NCBI RefSeq assembly: GCF_000092065.1
Contig: NC_009366.1
Location: forward strand, 474,964 to 538,963
DNA length: 64,000 nucleotides
Direction: 5' to 3'
Source of the DNA: Ostreococcus lucimarinus CCE9901
Lineage: Eukaryota > Chlorophyta > Mamiellophyceae > Mamiellales > Bathycoccaceae
The notes under the pieces are model-generated. The model was not told the origin of the DNA. It searched no databases and saw only the letters and a list, made by a program, of their open reading frames with translations. The translations under genes and the position numbers were made by a program. Positions 26,656-34,721 of this stretch are shown in pieces; position 1 is the first letter of the stretch; each line of letters begins with the position of its first letter.

Positions 26656-29600
26656 CTACGAGCGCGGACGCGCGGCGGTGCGAACGCAGATGCGGGTGTG
26701 GTCGTCGTACGCGATGACGCGATGGGCGTGGTCGGGGAGGGGTGGCGAGGCGCGGACGGCGAACTCGGCGACGCGACGACGACGCTCGAGGCGAAGCGCC
26801 AAGTACGCGCGCTCGGCGGGGGATTGGCAGTCGGTGTACACGACGTGGAGGGATGAGGCCGGGATATCGCGAGCGCGGATGGTTTCGCACGCGTCGGCGG
26901 CGGTGAGGAGGCGGGAAATGAGATCCGGGGGGGCGTCGGGAAGCCTGGCGCGCGCGGACGCCGCGCGAAACGTCGCGCGCTCGGCGACTTGGAGCGAGGC
27001 GAAGACGAAATCGTACTCGTCCAGCGTCAACGGCTCGGTGCGCGCGAAAAAGTGCGAGCACGTGTCGATTGCTGTTTTGATCGATTCGTGCGTCTCCGCC
27101 GGTGCTCGCGCTGATGCTTCCTCCGACGACGTGAGCCACCACGACGACAAAATAGCCGCCGTCGCCGCGCACGCGCATCGCGCGGCGACGTCGAAGAGCG
27201 CGGTGGCTGGGATCGTCTCGAGATAATGCATCGCTTTCTCGCCCTCAACGATCGGATCAAACAGAGGGTGCTGTTTATGCGCCGGCACGCGCGGCGCGCG
27301 CGTCCATAGCTCGAGCCACGTGTTTCCGTCGCGGCGCATTCTGTCGCTCAAGCGTCCGCTCGATTCGTCTGTTTGTTCTTCTCCGGCGCCGGAGACGATC
27401 CAATCTTTGGGAGAGTGCCAACGCACGAAATCTTCAAACACCGCGCGTGGATTCGCGGCTTTGAACGCGGACATATCGGACACGAGCGAATCGCTTTGAA
27501 TGCGTTGTCGCGCGGCGCGACCCTCGTCGTCGTCTCCGAACGCTCGAAGCGCCGCTTCGCGCTCCGCCAACGCGTCCTCCGTCATGCACGGTGCTTCTTG
27601 CGTGATCGGCGCGCGAATGAACGCATGCGGTGCGTTCAACAAACGAATTTTCAGTGTCTCTGAGACCCCTTCCGCGCGGCTGTCGTCGCCGTCTTCGGGC
27701 GACAAATCTTCCTCGGCGCTCGCGTACTCGTCCGACTTCGCCGTCGTCGCGCTCTCGCTCCCGCTCATCGCTCTCTCGAGCGCTGCGCTCGAAAGCTCAA
27801 CGTCGCCACTCAACAGCGCGTTTAAATCTAATTCATCGTCCACGGGATGACGCATTCTCGTCGACGTCGAGCTCGTGGTTTTGAGCAAACGATCGAACTC
27901 GTCACCACGTGGCGAGTCGGCGGATCTCGGCTGCGCGCCGTCGCTCGCTCGCGTCGACGCGTGCAACTCGGCGTCGCTCTTCGCGTTCCTTCGCGCGATG
28001 CATTGATTAAGCATCTGCAATTTTTGGTAAACTATGCATGCGCCGTGATCGATGCCTAGAATTTCATCGCGCACGACGCCTGGAACGAGTCGTCCCCGTT
28101 CCCAGTATTCGCGTCGCAACTCGCGAGCGAAAGCGTTCCACGAATGCGCCACCGCGCGCGGATTTTTCAACGAGCAGCACGCGTGAAGGGCGAAACGGGC
28201 AAGGATAGAATTGGCAGGCGCCGTTTTGTACGGTTCACGAAACGACTCTTGCGTCACCAACGCCGTCGTCGCGAAGGACGTAAAGATATCACGCGTCACC
28301 CCTCGAGCCGTTTCGTCGTTCGGTATGTGAGGCGTCTGGTATCCGCGCTCGACCCAAAACTCCGCGCTCGCCAAAGTCATCGTGTCCAATGCCCCCGTCA
28401 CATCTTCGACATCTTCTCCACGAATGATCTCCGCGCTCTCGATGAGCGAGAATATCGCCTCGCTCATCGATGACGTGTCGCTCGAAATGACGGCGTCGTC
28501 CTCCTCGCCTCGATCTCGCGCCGCTTGCGTGAGGTCGCCCCGCAAACGCCAAATCGGCGCGTCTTCGACGTCGAGATCGGAGAATGTGACGCAATCTAAG
28601 CGCACATCGAGCCAGAGCGCGTCCACCTCTAACGTCCGCCACGGATCCTCCGCGTGTACCCATGCAGCCCAAGGACAATCGTCGTCCCACTCGTCGACGC
28701 GCAAACCGAAATCGTCGTCGTCGCTCTCGTCTTCAATTTCAGACGTCATCGGCGATGTCGTAGCCTTTGCGCGCGTGAACTCGCGCGTGATGCGCGCTGA
28801 AACAATCGAACTTTCCAAGGCTTTCGTTTCCGCGTCGATATCTGCCGTAGATGGGTTCGAGCGACGCGTCTCGCGAACGCTTCTGTAAAACGCGTTCACG
28901 CACCCCGCGAAAGTTCGCGCCGTTACCTCCTCGCGCGAACTAAAACGCGTGAACCTTGTGACGTCGGTTTCACAAACCGCATCGTCGTTATCATCACCCG
29001 CGCACACGTCCGCGGAAAAATCGCGCTCGTAAAAACCTCGCGGGGTCGCCACCGCCACGGCGCCGCCGACGCGAAGCGCCGACATCGCCAACGCGAACGC
29101 GGATCGCACCGTCAGGGCCTCGTCCTCGTCCACGAACTGCCCCGCCCCGCTCGCGCTCATCGGACGGACTAAAATCACGCACGCACAATCGAAAAACGTG
29201 ACGTAATCGAACCCATCCACCGTTCGTTTCCTCGCGTCGTACTCGGACGAAGCGCGCGCTCCGTCGCGTCCGGCGTCGCGCGCGAGCTCGAGCAAACTCT
29301 TCCCTCGCAGCGTCTCCCACGCGCGTCCGCGTCTGAGCCGTTCGACATCAACGTACATCTCGCACCCGTACGCCTCTTTCCGCCAGTGCAAGCCGTGTTC
29401 GCGAAACTCGCGTCGAAACGCCGCCGCCGCGCTCGCGCGCGTCGAAACCGTCGCCGCGTCCTCGTCCAACCACTCCCGCAGCGTCGTCTCCGCGTCCCGC
29501 GCCAGCGTCTCGAACGGCGTCGCGCACGAGTAATCCTCGTGCGCGACGACGCGACCGTCGTCCGAGCCATCGTCGTCGTCGCGCGGCGCGTCGTCGTCGT

Positions 29601-29718
29601 CGCGCGCGCGTCCCTCGCGCAAAGTCTCGCGCGCATCCTTCGAGCGTCGCGTCGCGTCGTCGACGTTCGCGCGTCGCGCGTCGACGTCGACGCCGGTCGC
29701 GCGCGCGTCGCTCGCCAT
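26656..29718 (-). CDS. RAB3GAP1: RAB3GAP1-type Rab GAP/GEF catalytic subunit
   Basis: RAB3GAP1 with RAB3GAP2 acts on Rab3/Rab18-class GTPases and is linked to ER structure, autophagy and lipid droplets. The diagnostic part is C-terminal: MTEDALAEREAALRAFGDDD, SLVSDMSAFKAANPRAVFE followed by DFVRWHSPKDW, LSDRMRRDGNTWLELW, and ARPVPA-like APRVPAHKQHPLFDP, then VEGEKAMHYLETIPATALF, matching the family's conserved C-terminal block. Earlier, HSWNAFARELRREYWERGRL and YQKLQMLNQCIARR are also typical. N-terminal residues 1-70 are acidic and disordered. The 1,020-residue length agrees with the animal protein (981). The ABA4-like gene diverges from its start 86 bases away. Confidence 0.9.
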   Translation of the reverse strand: MASDARATGVDVDARRANVDDATRRSKDARETLREGRARDDDDAPRDDDDGSDDGRVVAHEDYSCATPFETLARDAETTLREWLDEDAATVSTRASAAAAFRREFREHGLHWRKEAYGCEMYVDVERLRRGRAWETLRGKSLLELARDAGRDGARASSEYDARKRTVDGFDYVTFFDCACVILVRPMSASGAGQFVDEDEALTVRSAFALAMSALRVGGAVAVATPRGFYERDFSADVCAGDDNDDAVCETDVTRFTRFSSREEVTARTFAGCVNAFYRSVRETRRSNPSTADIDAETKALESSIVSARITREFTRAKATTSPMTSEIEDESDDDDFGLRVDEWDDDCPWAAWVHAEDPWRTLEVDALWLDVRLDCVTFSDLDVEDAPIWRLRGDLTQAARDRGEEDDAVISSDTSSMSEAIFSLIESAEIIRGEDVEDVTGALDTMTLASAEFWVERGYQTPHIPNDETARGVTRDIFTSFATTALVTQESFREPYKTAPANSILARFALHACCSLKNPRAVAHSWNAFARELRREYWERGRLVPGVVRDEILGIDHGACIVYQKLQMLNQCIARRNAKSDAELHASTRASDGAQPRSADSPRGDEFDRLLKTTSSTSTRMRHPVDDELDLNALLSGDVELSSAALERAMSGSESATTAKSDEYASAEEDLSPEDGDDSRAEGVSETLKIRLLNAPHAFIRAPITQEAPCMTEDALAEREAALRAFGDDDEGRAARQRIQSDSLVSDMSAFKAANPRAVFEDFVRWHSPKDWIVSGAGEEQTDESSGRLSDRMRRDGNTWLELWTRAPRVPAHKQHPLFDPIVEGEKAMHYLETIPATALFDVAARCACAATAAILSSWWLTSSEEASARAPAETHESIKTAIDTCSHFFARTEPLTLDEYDFVFASLQVAERATFRAASARARLPDAPPDLISRLLTAADACETIRARDIPASSLHVVYTDCQSPAERAYLALRLERRRRVAEFAVRASPPLPDHAHRVIAYDDHTRICVRTAARPRS

Positions 29719-29804
29719 CGCGCGCCGCGCCGCGCGCGCGGACGCGCGACGCGACGTCGCGCGCGACGGCGTGACGATTTGTGTCGCGTCACTCGCCGTC
29801 GCGC

Positions 29805-30305
29805 ATGCGCGGCGTCGTCGCCGCCCTCCTGGACCGCGTCCCGGACCGCGTCCCGCGAACGCACGCGCGCTTTTTCGACGTCGCGAACGCGTGCGCGTGC
29901 GCGGCGTGGATCGTCCTCGCGCGCGACGCGCTGCGCGAGAAGAGATCGGCGCGCGCGAGACGTTTCGTCGTCGACGGCGCGGTCGCGACGCTGTGCGCGG
30001 CGTACGCGTGGTTGCTCGTCGCGTGCGTCGCGAAGGGAGTCGACGCGCGCGCGTCGTTCGGCTCGCTCGCGGGCGTGCGCGCGCTGTTCGAGCGCGACGA
30101 CGCGTTGCTCGCGGGGTGGTTGCACTTTTTAGCCTTTGACGCGCGCGTGGCGGATTGGTTGATTGACGAAGAACGCGCGCGGGGGGTGCCGCGAATGTGC
30201 ACGGCGTGCGTCACGCTGCCGTTGACGTTCGCGTGCGGGCCCGTGGGGTACGCGTGGAGCGCGTGCGCGCGAAAAGTGTTGGCGCGCGAAACGCGAAGAC
30301 GATGA
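29805..30305 (+). CDS. ABA4-like (DUF4281) multi-pass membrane protein
   Basis: The protein matches the ABA4/DUF4281 fold: four hydrophobic helices, with the conserved stretch GWLHFLAFDARVADWLIDEE followed by RARGVPR and LPLTFACGPVGYAW. In plants ABA4 is a plastid-envelope protein needed for neoxanthin formation; related DUF4281 proteins have unknown function. The Met at 29805 gives 166 residues; eight further in-frame residues are possible from 29781. Its stop codon overlaps the start codon of the next gene in the sequence ATGA at 30302-30305, an arrangement unusual for a nuclear gene. A plastid-targeting leader is not obvious, so equivalence to ABA4 itself is uncertain. Confidence 0.75.
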   Translation: MRGVVAALLDRVPDRVPRTHARFFDVANACACAAWIVLARDALREKRSARARRFVVDGAVATLCAAYAWLLVACVAKGVDARASFGSLAGVRALFERDDALLAGWLHFLAFDARVADWLIDEERARGVPRMCTACVTLPLTFACGPVGYAWSACARKVLARETRRR

Positions 30306-31105
30306 CGGCGCGCGCGAGCGCGCTCGGCGCGGCGTACGCGTGCGCGGCGGCGCTTTGCGGGATGATGATCGTGTGGATCGCGCGCGCGCCGGGGAGCTGC
30401 GCGCCGGCGTACCTGAGCGCGATGAAGGATGCGTCGTTTCGCGAGGCGAGCGACCGCGCGGTGCCGAGAACGTTGTTGACAAAGTATCAGACGAATTTCG
30501 CGGTGTGCGCGACGCACGTGCTGCCGGCGAGCGCGTGGTGCGCGATCGCGCCGTTTCAAATTCACCCGACGGCGCGAAAGCGGTTTCCGAAGGCACACCG
30601 AATCGCGGGGCGAGTGTTCTTCGCGTTGTCGGCGGCGATGACGTACGGGTACGGCGTCATTCACGCGCGAGATTTACACTTTCACGCGAACGATTTCCCA
30701 TCGCTCAAACGCGAGGAATGCGTGTCATTTTGGTTTGATTACGGCAAGATTCCAGGATTGTCGTTCGTGCGCATCGAGCATCTCGGTGCGGCGTGGTTCG
30801 CGTTCACCGCGTGCGCGGCGTACGCCGCCGTCGCGTTTCCGCCGCGAAATTTCGCCGCGCACCGCGCGTGGACGTGGCGTCACGTCGCCGCCGGTCTCTC
30901 CGTCGCCCTCCAGCGCGTCTTCATCGCGCTCCACCACGTCTACTTCAACGCCGCGCACGGATTCGGCCACGCCCACGGCGTGCCAGAGCTCCAGAAGCCC
31001 ATCTTCGCGGACTCTTTAATCTTCGGCGTCGTCGTCGCCGTCGTCGCGTGCGAATCGTGCGTCGCGCTCGCGCGTCCGCCGCGCGACCGGGCGAAAAAGT
31101 CTTGA
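30302..31105 (+). CDS. DUF2306-like multi-pass membrane protein
   Basis: A 267-residue protein with about seven hydrophobic segments and the DUF2306-like element QIHPTARKRFPKAHRIAGRV: an R-x5-HR-x2-GR pattern between two membrane helices, preceded by a His in ATHVLPASAW. Later membrane segments also carry His (RVFIALHHVYF, HAHG), suggesting haem or metal binding, as proposed for this family by some, though this is inference. The start ATG at 30302 overlaps the upstream stop by one reading-frame shift (ATGA). The open frame continues 35 codons upstream within the ABA4-like gene, where it is clearly a shadow. The stop codon lies within the first copy of a 19-base repeat found twice more downstream. 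Confidence 0.72.
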   Translation: MTARASALGAAYACAAALCGMMIVWIARAPGSCAPAYLSAMKDASFREASDRAVPRTLLTKYQTNFAVCATHVLPASAWCAIAPFQIHPTARKRFPKAHRIAGRVFFALSAAMTYGYGVIHARDLHFHANDFPSLKREECVSFWFDYGKIPGLSFVRIEHLGAAWFAFTACAAYAAVAFPPRNFAAHRAWTWRHVAAGLSVALQRVFIALHHVYFNAAHGFGHAHGVPELQKPIFADSLIFGVVVAVVACESCVALARPPRDRAKKS

Positions 31106-31209
31106 CGCGTGTATCACGATTACGAAAAAGTCTTGACGCGTAAACATTACGATGACGATGACGATACGATTACGAAAAAGTCTTGACGCGTAAACATTAC
31201 GATGACGAT
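31092..31209. repeat. tandem repeats copied from the DUF2306-like gene's 3' end
   Basis: CGAAAAAGTCTTGACGCGT occurs at 31092-31110 (containing the TGA stop), 31123-31141 and 31173-31191. The last two lie in a 43-base unit repeated exactly with a 50-base period (31117-31159 and 31167-31209). An imperfect GATGAC run joins them. Confidence 0.92.
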
Positions 31210-31305
31210 TACGATGACGTTCGCGACGCGCGCGCGTCCGCGCGTCCGCGCTCGAACTCGAATCCGAGGCGGACGTCCAACCTCCGCGGTGCCCGGTGCC
31301 CGGTT

Positions 31306-31590
31306 TCACGTCCCCGACGATTTCCCGACGCACCAGCACGCCGACGCCGCGACCGCCATCGCCGCGCTTTTGAGCGCCGAGACCGCCGACATCGTCGCCC
31401 CCCACGACTGCAACAGCGCGAACGCGCCGCCCGCCGGTACGAGGCCGCCGTAGAACGCGGACTGCGCCGTCGCCGCGAGCGATCCCGCGGCGACGCCCGC
31501 CTGCGTGAATCCCACGAGCGCGAGCGCGGATTTCAACGCCGCGCCGGCGCTCGCGGCACCGACGGCGACGGCGATGAGCGCGTGTAACAT
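31306..31590 (-). CDS. ISG12/IFI6-like small hydrophobic protein
   Basis: A 94-residue protein of two or three hydrophobic Gly/Ala/Ser-rich helices. The segment GFTQAGVAAGSLAATAQSAF and the following LVPAGGAFALLQSWGATMS match the ISG12 (IFI6/IFI27) family pattern GFT-x-AG-(I/V)-AAGS-x-AA-x-(M/W)-(M/Q)-S...G-x-(V/A)-x(5)-LQS-x-GA. Animal members are mitochondrial or ER membrane proteins linked to apoptosis; homologues occur scattered in protists, algae and bacteria with unknown role. The Met at 31590 is chosen because upstream in-frame residues to 31728 are Arg-rich low complexity. Divergent from the bS16 gene. Confidence 0.75.
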   Translation of the reverse strand: MLHALIAVAVGAASAGAALKSALALVGFTQAGVAAGSLAATAQSAFYGGLVPAGGAFALLQSWGATMSAVSALKSAAMAVAASACWCVGKSSGT

Positions 31591-31705
31591 CGAGCGATCG
31601 CACGCGAGGCGCGCCTTCCGTGAAATCGTCGCGCGCGCGCGTCTTCCGTAAAACCGTCGTCGCTCGCGTCGCGCGCGCCGATCTCGCGACGCGGGCGACA
31701 AAAAT

Positions 31706-31752
31706 TCACCCCCGATTGGCGACATCAAAAATCACCCCCGATTGGCGACATC
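31706..31752. repeat. two 21-base direct repeats, 26-base period
   Basis: TCACCCCCGATTGGCGACAT followed by C occurs at 31706-31726 and again at 31732-31752, separated by five A-rich bases. It lies in the divergent gap between the ISG12-like and bS16 genes, where duplicated promoter sequence is possible. Confidence 0.9.
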
Positions 31753-31807
31753 GCGACGGCCCCGCGCGGTGCTCGACCTCGCCCGCGCACTCGTCGACGC
31801 TCGGCCC

Positions 31808-32116
31808 ATGCCCGTGCGCATACGCCTCGCGCGCGTCGGCGCGAGGAACGCGCCGCGCTACCGCGTCTTCGTCGCGGACTCGCGCGCGCCCAGAGACGGG
31901 AAACACATCGAAATCGTCGGACACTACGACCCGATCGCGCAGAGGGATGGACACAAGCACGTCGGGTTGAACATTGAACGCATCAAGTATTGGTTGTCCG
32001 TCGGCGCGCAGCCGAGCGAGACGGTGGCGAGGTTGTTAGGGCAAGCGGGCGTGATTCCAGCGCTGCCGAGGCGAGGCAGCGCGGCGTCGAGAGGGTTCGC
32101 GGCGAGCGGAGGGTGA
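31808..32116 (+). CDS. RPS16: organellar ribosomal protein bS16, probably mitochondrial
   Basis: Bacterial-type small-subunit protein. [20 protein letters not shown] is the family's opening, followed by [20 protein letters not shown] and [20 protein letters not shown]. The Met at 31808 gives 102 residues, the normal size, with no extra leader. The frame is open 22 codons further upstream (from 31742) and that stretch could serve as a weak presequence. In plants bS16 is often dual or mitochondrial without a cleaved presequence. The C-terminal GFAASGG tail is unremarkable. Confidence 0.92.
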   Translation: MPVRIRLARVGARNAPRYRVFVADSRAPRDGKHIEIVGHYDPIAQRDGHKHVGLNIERIKYWLSVGAQPSETVARLLGQAGVIPALPRRGSAASRGFAASGG

Positions 32117-32257
32117 CGCGCGAACCGCGGAGAGACGCGAAGACGAGACGTAGCTCGGTAGACGGAGTAGAATCATAGACGCTAGAGAAGTGACGAAACA
32201 TGAAAATATCTTCACAAAATCATCAGCGAGCGCTAGGGGTGTGCGCGCGTTCGCTCG

Positions 32258-34537
32258 CTACGACGGCGGCGCGCCGCCGGTGTCGTGCGCGACGCGAAGG
32301 CGAGTCTCGAGTCGCTCGGCGTCCTCGCCGCACGTGTCGAGCAAAGCGTCGCCGTTGAACACCTTGGTGGTGGCGACGACGAAATTGCATCCGCATTCCT
32401 TGGTCTTGGCTAAGTGACGCAGGCACGCGATCTCGGCGTGGGTGACGCCGCCGATGAAGAAAACGAGAACGGTGGGTTTAGGCCAGAGCTCATCCTTGCC
32501 GTCGAGCGGGGCGGCTTTCTCGCGACGCTTGTTGAACTCGCGATAACTCGCCTTGGTGTTCGTCGCGCGTCCATAGTCGTTCTCCGTCTGCGTGTACTCG
32601 AACGTGTCTCCGGGTAAATGCTTCAGCACGTCCTCTCCGGTGTTGTTCGGGGCGATGGTCTTCCACGGCCCTCGCGTCGCCGCCTCGGCGATGCGACAGC
32701 TGAGCGGCGCGTAGCCCGACGAAGAGTAGGCAAACGTGATGTCTTTCGGCTCTTCGGAGCCATCGACACCGTCGGCGACGAGTTTGAGTGGCTTTCGCAC
32801 CTGAGCGAAACCTCTCGGCCGTTTCTTCGCCGCTTCACGATCGACAAACAAAGCCGCGGTTTCGAGCGCGAGGAGCTTGAGCATAATCTCCGGTCCAAAC
32901 GCGTTGAACATGTCGGAGAATAGCTTTTCGTGTACTTTCGGCGGAAATCCGTTGAAACATATGCACGCGAGCACGATCATGCGTAAACACGGCACGGCTT
33001 CGTCGCCGCGGTAAATCATCGTCTCGATGTGCTCGATGACTTTCTTCAAATCTTCCCCTTCCACGCACAAACGCTCGCACTCGAGGCGGTCTTGGAACCA
33101 AATCTTCTTCGTGCAGTCGATCAAGTACTTGGCGAGCGTGGCGTGCAAATCTAAGCCCGTGCCCCCGATGTTGGCTTTAATCTTCTTCACGAAATCGCCG
33201 ATTTCGCTCACGTGTTGATCCTCGACGTTGGACCCCTTAATCGCGGCGTAATCCTCCTTAATCGCCGTCGCGAGGTCGCGAATGACGTTGCACGCTCGCC
33301 CAAAGTTCAAATCGCGAATTTCATCAAACAACTTGTCGGTGTTGTTGAGTTTTGGCCGCATCGCGATCTCGCCAGCCTTGTGCGCTCGCGCGCGAACGGG
33401 CATCTTGCCTCGTTGCTCCTCCGGCAGATTCGCTTCCGCCTCTCTCGCCTTTCTTTCCCTCGTCTCCTCGTCTTCAAACGCGCGTTTGGGAATCGCTACC
33501 GCGCCTTTTTCGATGCCTAAAATCTCATCGATCAACCCCTCGTACGTGAGCTGCGTGCACAGCGGGGTCACCATGTCCACGTCTCGATCGATCAAAACTA
33601 TCATATCTATCAGAGAATCTCCATCAACGCCCGGTTCGACGTGCTCGGGTTCGTCGTCCGCCTGTCCGCCGAGACGAAGCTCGAGCATCAACTGCGCGAC
33701 TTTGTGCGCGATTTCGCCCTTTCCCTTGACGACGTGCGCGAGGCCGGTGACGTCGCGCTGAAGCTTGTGCAACGCCGCGGCGACGTAATACGTGCACGCG
33801 TGCCACTCCTCGGTGACGATTTCGCTGTAGCACTCCGGATACTCGAGCGTGAAAACGTCCGGTTCCACGGGAATCAAGTGCGCGTCGCACGACGTCATCT
33901 CCACGTATTCGAGCGCGTGCAACTCTCGCAGCGCGTCTTCGCACATCGCCGTCGCGCGCGGCACGCACACGACGCACATCTTCGGCAGCGGCGGCACTTC
34001 TGAAAACGCATCCATCGCCGCGTCACCGCTCGCCCGGTCCCTACTCGCGCTCTCGCTCTTCCCCATCGCCCCGCTCGCGACGCGCGTCAACAGACTCGCC
34101 GCCGCGTCTCTCGCGCTCGTTTTCGTTCGGTTCGCGTTCGCCGCTCTTCGCGCGCGCTCGCGCAGCGCGCGCTCCCGGCGATCTCGCACCCCCCGGACGT
34201 GCTCCGCGATCGTCACCATCGCGCTCAACTGCGGACGCACCGCGAACGCGACCGCGTCCGCGTCGTCCTCCGCCGGCAGCTCGCCCCGCGGCTCCAACGC
34301 GTAAAACCTCCGCACGCGCGCCTCGTCTCGCAATCGCCGCGCGACGTCCCGCGTGCACCGCACGAGTCCATTCGCGACGGCGCCGTCCATCGCCAGCGCG
34401 ACGGCGCCGTCGCCGCCGCGCCTCGACAGCGACGCGATCGCCGTCACCAGGGCGTCGCGATTGCGCGCGTCGAGCGTCGACGCGATGGCGCTCGCGGAGA
34501 GCTCGGACAGCACGCGCGTCGACGCGTGAGACGTCAT
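32258..34537 (-). CDS. VPS33: VPS33, Sec1/Munc18-family subunit of HOPS/CORVET
   Basis: SM proteins chaperone SNARE assembly; VPS33 is the SM subunit of the HOPS and CORVET tethers at the vacuole and endosomes. VPS33 rather than other SM proteins is indicated by DMIVLIDRDVDMVTPLCTQL and TYEGLIDEILGIEKG, and the C-terminal VLVFFIGGVTHAEIACLRHL. VVCVPRATAMCEDALRE and IPVEPDVFTLEYPECYSE lie in the N-terminal domain, and LRMIVLACICFNGFPPKVHE in the later helical part. The Met at 34537 gives 759 residues, longer than most VPS33 (~600) because of an Ala/Arg-rich N-terminal region and internal loops. The ORF upstream to 35251 overlaps the divergent RRP6 gene and is a shadow. Confidence 0.92.
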   Translation of the reverse strand: MTSHASTRVLSELSASAIASTLDARNRDALVTAIASLSRRGGDGAVALAMDGAVANGLVRCTRDVARRLRDEARVRRFYALEPRGELPAEDDADAVAFAVRPQLSAMVTIAEHVRGVRDRRERALRERARRAANANRTKTSARDAAASLLTRVASGAMGKSESASRDRASGDAAMDAFSEVPPLPKMCVVCVPRATAMCEDALRELHALEYVEMTSCDAHLIPVEPDVFTLEYPECYSEIVTEEWHACTYYVAAALHKLQRDVTGLAHVVKGKGEIAHKVAQLMLELRLGGQADDEPEHVEPGVDGDSLIDMIVLIDRDVDMVTPLCTQLTYEGLIDEILGIEKGAVAIPKRAFEDEETRERKAREAEANLPEEQRGKMPVRARAHKAGEIAMRPKLNNTDKLFDEIRDLNFGRACNVIRDLATAIKEDYAAIKGSNVEDQHVSEIGDFVKKIKANIGGTGLDLHATLAKYLIDCTKKIWFQDRLECERLCVEGEDLKKVIEHIETMIYRGDEAVPCLRMIVLACICFNGFPPKVHEKLFSDMFNAFGPEIMLKLLALETAALFVDREAAKKRPRGFAQVRKPLKLVADGVDGSEEPKDITFAYSSSGYAPLSCRIAEAATRGPWKTIAPNNTGEDVLKHLPGDTFEYTQTENDYGRATNTKASYREFNKRREKAAPLDGKDELWPKPTVLVFFIGGVTHAEIACLRHLAKTKECGCNFVVATTKVFNGDALLDTCGEDAERLETRLRVAHDTGGAPPS

Positions 34538-34721
34538 CGCGCGCGCGCTCGACGACGGTCCGCGCGCGCGCGCGTCGCGATGCCGTCGCGAGTGATGACG
34601 GGCGGCGGCGCGCGGTCGCGCGACGGCACTCGTCGCCGCGCGCGCGCGTCGATCGCGTCGATCGCGGCGACGCGCGCGACGATCGATCCGCGTCCCGAAC
34701 GCGCGCGCGTCGCGGCCGCCG

